Below are positions 6,904 to 8,302 of a DNA stretch of 8,302 bases, piece by piece. A program made the position numbers and the translations under genes. The notes under the pieces were generated by a model. The model searched no databases, had not been told where the DNA came from, and saw nothing but the letters and a program-made list of their open reading frames with translations. The stretch comes from Boseongicola sp. SB0675_bin_26 (GTDB lineage Bacteria > Pseudomonadota > Alphaproteobacteria > Rhodobacterales > Rhodobacteraceae), in contig VYCX01000505.1 of the NCBI GenBank assembly GCA_009843725.1, positions 1 to 8,302 of the forward strand, given 5' to 3'. Numbering within the stretch: position 1 is the first letter of the stretch; each line of letters begins with the position of its first letter.

Positions 6904-8055
6904 ATGCGCCTTTCCCGTCGGTCCGAAATAGACCCGTTCATCGTCATGGACGTCATGGACGCGGCCGCGCGGGCCGAGGCTGAAGGTCGGCACATCATAC
7001 ACATGGAAGTCGGTCAGCCCGGCACGCCCGCACCGAAGGATGCTCGGCAAGCGCTTGCGGTTGCCATGGAGCGGGACCCGCTTGGATACACTCTGGCGCT
7101 GGGCATTCCTGAGCTGAGAGAGAAGATCGCCTTGCTCTACAGGTCTCGATACGGTGTCGACCTGTCGCCGGAACGGGTCATCGTTACGGCCGGTTCGTCC
7201 GGCGCATTCCTGCTGGCTTTCACCGCGCTCTTCGAGGCAGGCGACCGCGTGGCGCTCGGATCTCCCGGATATCCTTCATACCGCCAGATCCTGCGGGCGC
7301 TCAGCCTGGTTCCGGCCGATGTCGAAACCCATGCCGAGGATCGGTACCAACCCGTGCCGGACCTGTTGCCGGACGACATCAAGGGCCTGATCGTTGCGTC
7401 GCCGGCAAATCCGACGGGGACGATGCTGGACCGACCGGCATTGGCGGCGCTGATTGATGCGGCGGCCGAACGGAGTGCCCATTTCATCTCGGACGAGATA
7501 TATCATGGGCTCGAATACGAGCGCCCGGCTGTCACTGCGCTCGAAGTCTCGGACGATGTCTGTGTCATCAATTCCTTTTCCAAGTATTTCTCCATGACGG
7601 GCTGGCGGGTCGGCTGGATGGTCGTTCCGGAGCTGCATGTGCGCACGATCGAACGACTCGCCCAGAACATGTTCATCTGCGCCCCGCATGCAAGTCAGGT
7701 TGCCGCCCTTGCCGCGATGGACTGCGATGACGAGCTCGAACGGAACGTGGCAACCTATCGGGCCAACCGCGACCTGATGATCAAGGGCCTGGCAGACTGC
7801 GGGTTTGACCGGATCGCTCCGCCGGACGGCGCCTTCTACGTTTATGCCGATGTTGCGCGCTTTACCGATGACAGCCGAGTGTTCGCGAGAGAGATCCTGG
7901 ACCGGGCGGGCGTCGCGGTCACGCCCGGCGTGGACTTCGACAAGGCGAGGGGCGGACAGACGATCAGGTTCTCCTACGCGCGCTCGACTCCCGACATTGT
8001 GGAGGGGTTGGTGCGCCTCAACCGCTTCATGGGGTCCCGTGATGCCGCCGCGTAG
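6904..8055 (+). CDS. Class I/II pyridoxal-phosphate aminotransferase
   Basis: The 383-residue fold-type I PLP enzyme belongs to the AAT_I family and transfers amino groups between an amino acid and a 2-oxo acid in the cytoplasm. Motifs in order: MEVGQPGTPAP near residue 34, YTLALGIPELREKI at 62-75, TAGSSGAF at 95-102 (phosphate-binding turn), SPANPTG with Asn169, SDEIYHGLEY with Asp197 and Tyr200, SFSKYFSMTGWRVGW with the PLP lysine Lys227, and IRFSYARS with Arg355, the likely carboxylate-binding arginine. All key residues are present. The start at 6904 is favoured because GAGGA (6892-6896) lies seven bases upstream; the frame is open back to 6850 but those codons look unlike the family. Substrate is not decided by sequence; aspartate-, alanine- or aromatic-type are all possible. 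It is single or the last gene of a short unit. Confidence 0.92.
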   Translation: MRLSRRSEIDPFIVMDVMDAAARAEAEGRHIIHMEVGQPGTPAPKDARQALAVAMERDPLGYTLALGIPELREKIALLYRSRYGVDLSPERVIVTAGSSGAFLLAFTALFEAGDRVALGSPGYPSYRQILRALSLVPADVETHAEDRYQPVPDLLPDDIKGLIVASPANPTGTMLDRPALAALIDAAAERSAHFISDEIYHGLEYERPAVTALEVSDDVCVINSFSKYFSMTGWRVGWMVVPELHVRTIERLAQNMFICAPHASQVAALAAMDCDDELERNVATYRANRDLMIKGLADCGFDRIAPPDGAFYVYADVARFTDDSRVFAREILDRAGVAVTPGVDFDKARGGQTIRFSYARSTPDIVEGLVRLNRFMGSRDAAA

Positions 8056-8203
8056 GGTCGAACCGCCGCTGCAGCCCAACTCGCGGGTCGGGGTTGGCGG
8101 GATGGACGAATCCGGCTTGAAGGCGATGCGGTCGCAGCCAGATACGTCACGGCGGACCCCTAAATCCCGGCCCAGCCCTTCTTTTTCGTCGATGAAGGCA
8201 TCA

Positions 8204-8209
8204 TATAGT
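8204..8209 (+). promoter_or_regulatory. Possible -10 box before the last gene
   Basis: TATAGT (8204-8209) matches the sigma-70 -10 consensus at five of six bases and sits in the only AT-rich patch of the 8056-8221 spacer. The base run 17 positions upstream (CTTTTT at 8181-8186) is a poor -35. If used, transcription would begin near 8216, which leaves almost no leader for an ATG at 8222 and suits a start at GTG 8237 better. Confidence 0.25.
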
Positions 8210-8221
8210 TTGATCAAGGCA

Positions 8222-8302
8222 ATGGCGGGACGGGGCGTGATCCGGTTCATCCTTTCGTTTGCAGGCGCCGCATTCAGCTTTCTGACGCTCGGTCTGCTGG
8301 CG
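8222..8302 (+). CDS. N-terminus of a membrane protein, probably PBP1A-type (partial, 3' cut off)
   Basis: The last 81 bases are an open frame running off the right edge. It gives MAGRG and then VIRFILSFAGAAFSFLTLGL, followed by LA. This is a short basic lead and a hydrophobic helix, as in a signal anchor. I recall that class A penicillin-binding proteins (PBP1A, mrcA) of Rhodobacteraceae begin with a similar segment, MIRF followed by LSFFGA-like residues. These are bifunctional peptidoglycan glycosyltransferase/transpeptidases. On that model the true start may be GTG at 8237, which would give MIRFILSF; a GGGA site lies six bases upstream at 8227-8230. ATG 8222 has only AAGG two bases before it. 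No catalytic domain is in the window, so the name is tentative, but a membrane-anchored protein is well supported. Confidence 0.5.
   Translation, partial: MAGRGVIRFILSFAGAAFSFLTLGLLA

Noticed and set aside
6936..6960. Tandem GTCATGGAC repeat inside the aminotransferase
   Set aside because: It encodes the family-typical VMDVMD stretch near the N-terminus and is only two short copies, so it is ordinary coding sequence.
8076..8097. CCAAC/GTTGG inverted repeat after the aminotransferase as a terminator
   Set aside because: The stem has only five pairs with a 12-base loop and no T-tract, which is too weak to annotate.
7276..8250. 324-codon open frame on the minus strand opposite the aminotransferase
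   Set aside because: It lies over a gene with all PLP motifs, and shows no domain or ribosome site of its own.

Overview
The window looks like a chromosomal segment from a GC-rich alphaproteobacterium of the Rhodobacterales/Rhodobacteraceae type. The main reasons are a HemA with the same 407-codon length and residue numbering as Rhodobacter 5-aminolevulinate synthase (PLP lysine at codon 248), an IspG that reads like the Rhodobacter protein nearly end to end, and the order hemA - rodZ-like - ispG. These family comparisons are from memory; no search was run. There is no sign of a mobile element, phage, CRISPR array, tRNA or rRNA.

Layout: (1) the last 31 codons of an alpha/beta hydrolase (+) converge with an M20 dipeptidase-like metallohydrolase (-, 186-1562); a GC-rich fold-back repeat lies between them. 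(2) A divergent spacer of about 190 bp leads into hemA (+, 1749-2972). This gene is broken by one in-frame TAA at 2154-2156, where a Tyr codon would be expected; the frame is otherwise intact. (3) After a likely terminator and a candidate promoter come a RodZ-like membrane HTH protein (+, 3087-4376) and ispG (+, 4435-5544), probably co-transcribed. (4) ispG converges with a periplasmic DsbA-type thiol oxidoreductase (-, 5605-6357). (5) A 546-bp stretch follows that holds at most one doubtful small gene (6460-6849). (6) A class I aminotransferase (+, 6904-8055) is followed by a short spacer and the first codons of a probable PBP1A-type membrane protein running off the right edge.

How the genes fit together: HemA makes 5-aminolevulinate for haem and other tetrapyrroles, and IspG makes the penultimate intermediate of the MEP isoprenoid pathway. 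The RodZ-like protein and the probable PBP1A belong to cell-shape and wall synthesis, and the DsbA-like protein to periplasmic folding. These are mostly housekeeping functions. I do not see a new multi-gene system. The one striking observation is the nonsense codon inside an otherwise perfectly preserved hemA.
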